Assembly: GCA_947278105.1 (NCBI GenBank)
Contig: CAMYOR010000067.1
Span: forward strand, 1 to 5,715
Reading direction: 5' to 3'
DNA: 5,715 nucleotides
Origin: an uncultured Tissierellia bacterium
Lineage (GTDB): Bacteria; Bacillota; Clostridia; Tissierellales; Peptoniphilaceae
A program made the position numbers and the translations under genes. This document shows positions 5,608 to 5,715 of the stretch, piece after piece. Within the stretch, counting starts at the first letter, position 1. Every line of letters starts with the position of its first letter. The notes under the pieces are model-generated. The model searched no databases. It was given only the letters and a program-made list of their open reading frames with translations, and was not told where the DNA came from.

Positions 5608-5715
5608 GCTAACTCTCCAAAAGAGAGAAGCGAGAACCTTCCAAATTGAATAGATGAATGACTTTGAGTTTAATAATTTCAGCAAAAAATAGAGCCTGAA
5701 TTGGCTCTCGAGAAT
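5608..5715 (+). ncRNA. Probable rRNA operon leader (16S gene beyond the window)
   Basis: From the predicted P2 start the transcript first folds a hairpin, CTCTC 5613-5617 with GAGAG 5623-5627 around loop CAAAA, extended by GCT/AGC at 5608-5610 and 5629-5631. Its size and A-rich loop recall the boxB of antitermination leaders. Next comes a motif at 5634-5653, AGAACCTT then CC then AAATTGAATAG. It resembles the boxA-like element seen before rRNA genes in Firmicutes (of the type CTTTGAAAACTGAA). A third element, AGAGCC 5691-5696 with GGCTCT 5703-5708, forms a 6-bp hairpin near the window end. No 16S sequence itself is present. A strongly expressed tRNA cluster or protein gene with a leader is the alternative. 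Confidence 0.6.

Noticed and set aside
5467..5685. 72-codon minus-strand open frame over the rRNA promoter region
   Set aside because: It covers the tandem promoters and leader hairpins on the other strand and has no recognisable protein features.

Overview
The window looks like a chromosomal segment of a Firmicute, probably a Clostridia-like lineage of moderate GC. The evidence is the gene set (murB, rapZ/yvcJ, a Nudix hydrolase, whiA, a LytR-CpsA-Psr protein), AGGAG-type ribosome binding sites with GTG and TTG starts, and sigma-A promoters ahead of what looks like an rRNA leader. I cannot place it to genus. All genes read on the + strand.

Layout. Bases 1-163 hold two copies of an 84-bp tandem repeat, cut by the window start. 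Bases 164-431 hold a candidate -10 element and a GC-rich leader with two consecutive hairpins; I see no protein gene there. The genes follow: murB (432-1346, GTG start), rapZ (1356-2213, 9-bp gap), a Nudix hydrolase (2329-2727, TTG start), whiA (2776-3813) and an LCP-family gene (3803-5401) that overlaps whiA by 11 bp. Bases 5402-5715 contain no gene. They hold two strong, similarly built promoters, a boxB-like hairpin, a boxA-like motif and a terminal hairpin, which is what one expects just upstream of a 16S rRNA gene lying beyond the window.

How the genes fit together. The cluster has a cell-envelope theme. MurB makes UDP-MurNAc, RapZ/YvcJ is linked to amino-sugar supply, WhiA is a division-associated DNA-binding protein, and the LCP protein probably transfers lipid-linked polymers to peptidoglycan. 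The usual Firmicutes order is rapZ-yvcK-whiA. Here yvcK is absent and a Nudix gene sits in its place.

The core genes are ordinary members of known families, and I do not see a convincing new multi-gene system. The points most worth a second look are the missing yvcK, the long repeat-bearing cytoplasmic region of the LCP protein, the C-terminal extension of WhiA that overlaps the LCP start, the 84-bp repeat, the structured murB leader, and the tandem rRNA-type promoters with an antitermination-like leader.
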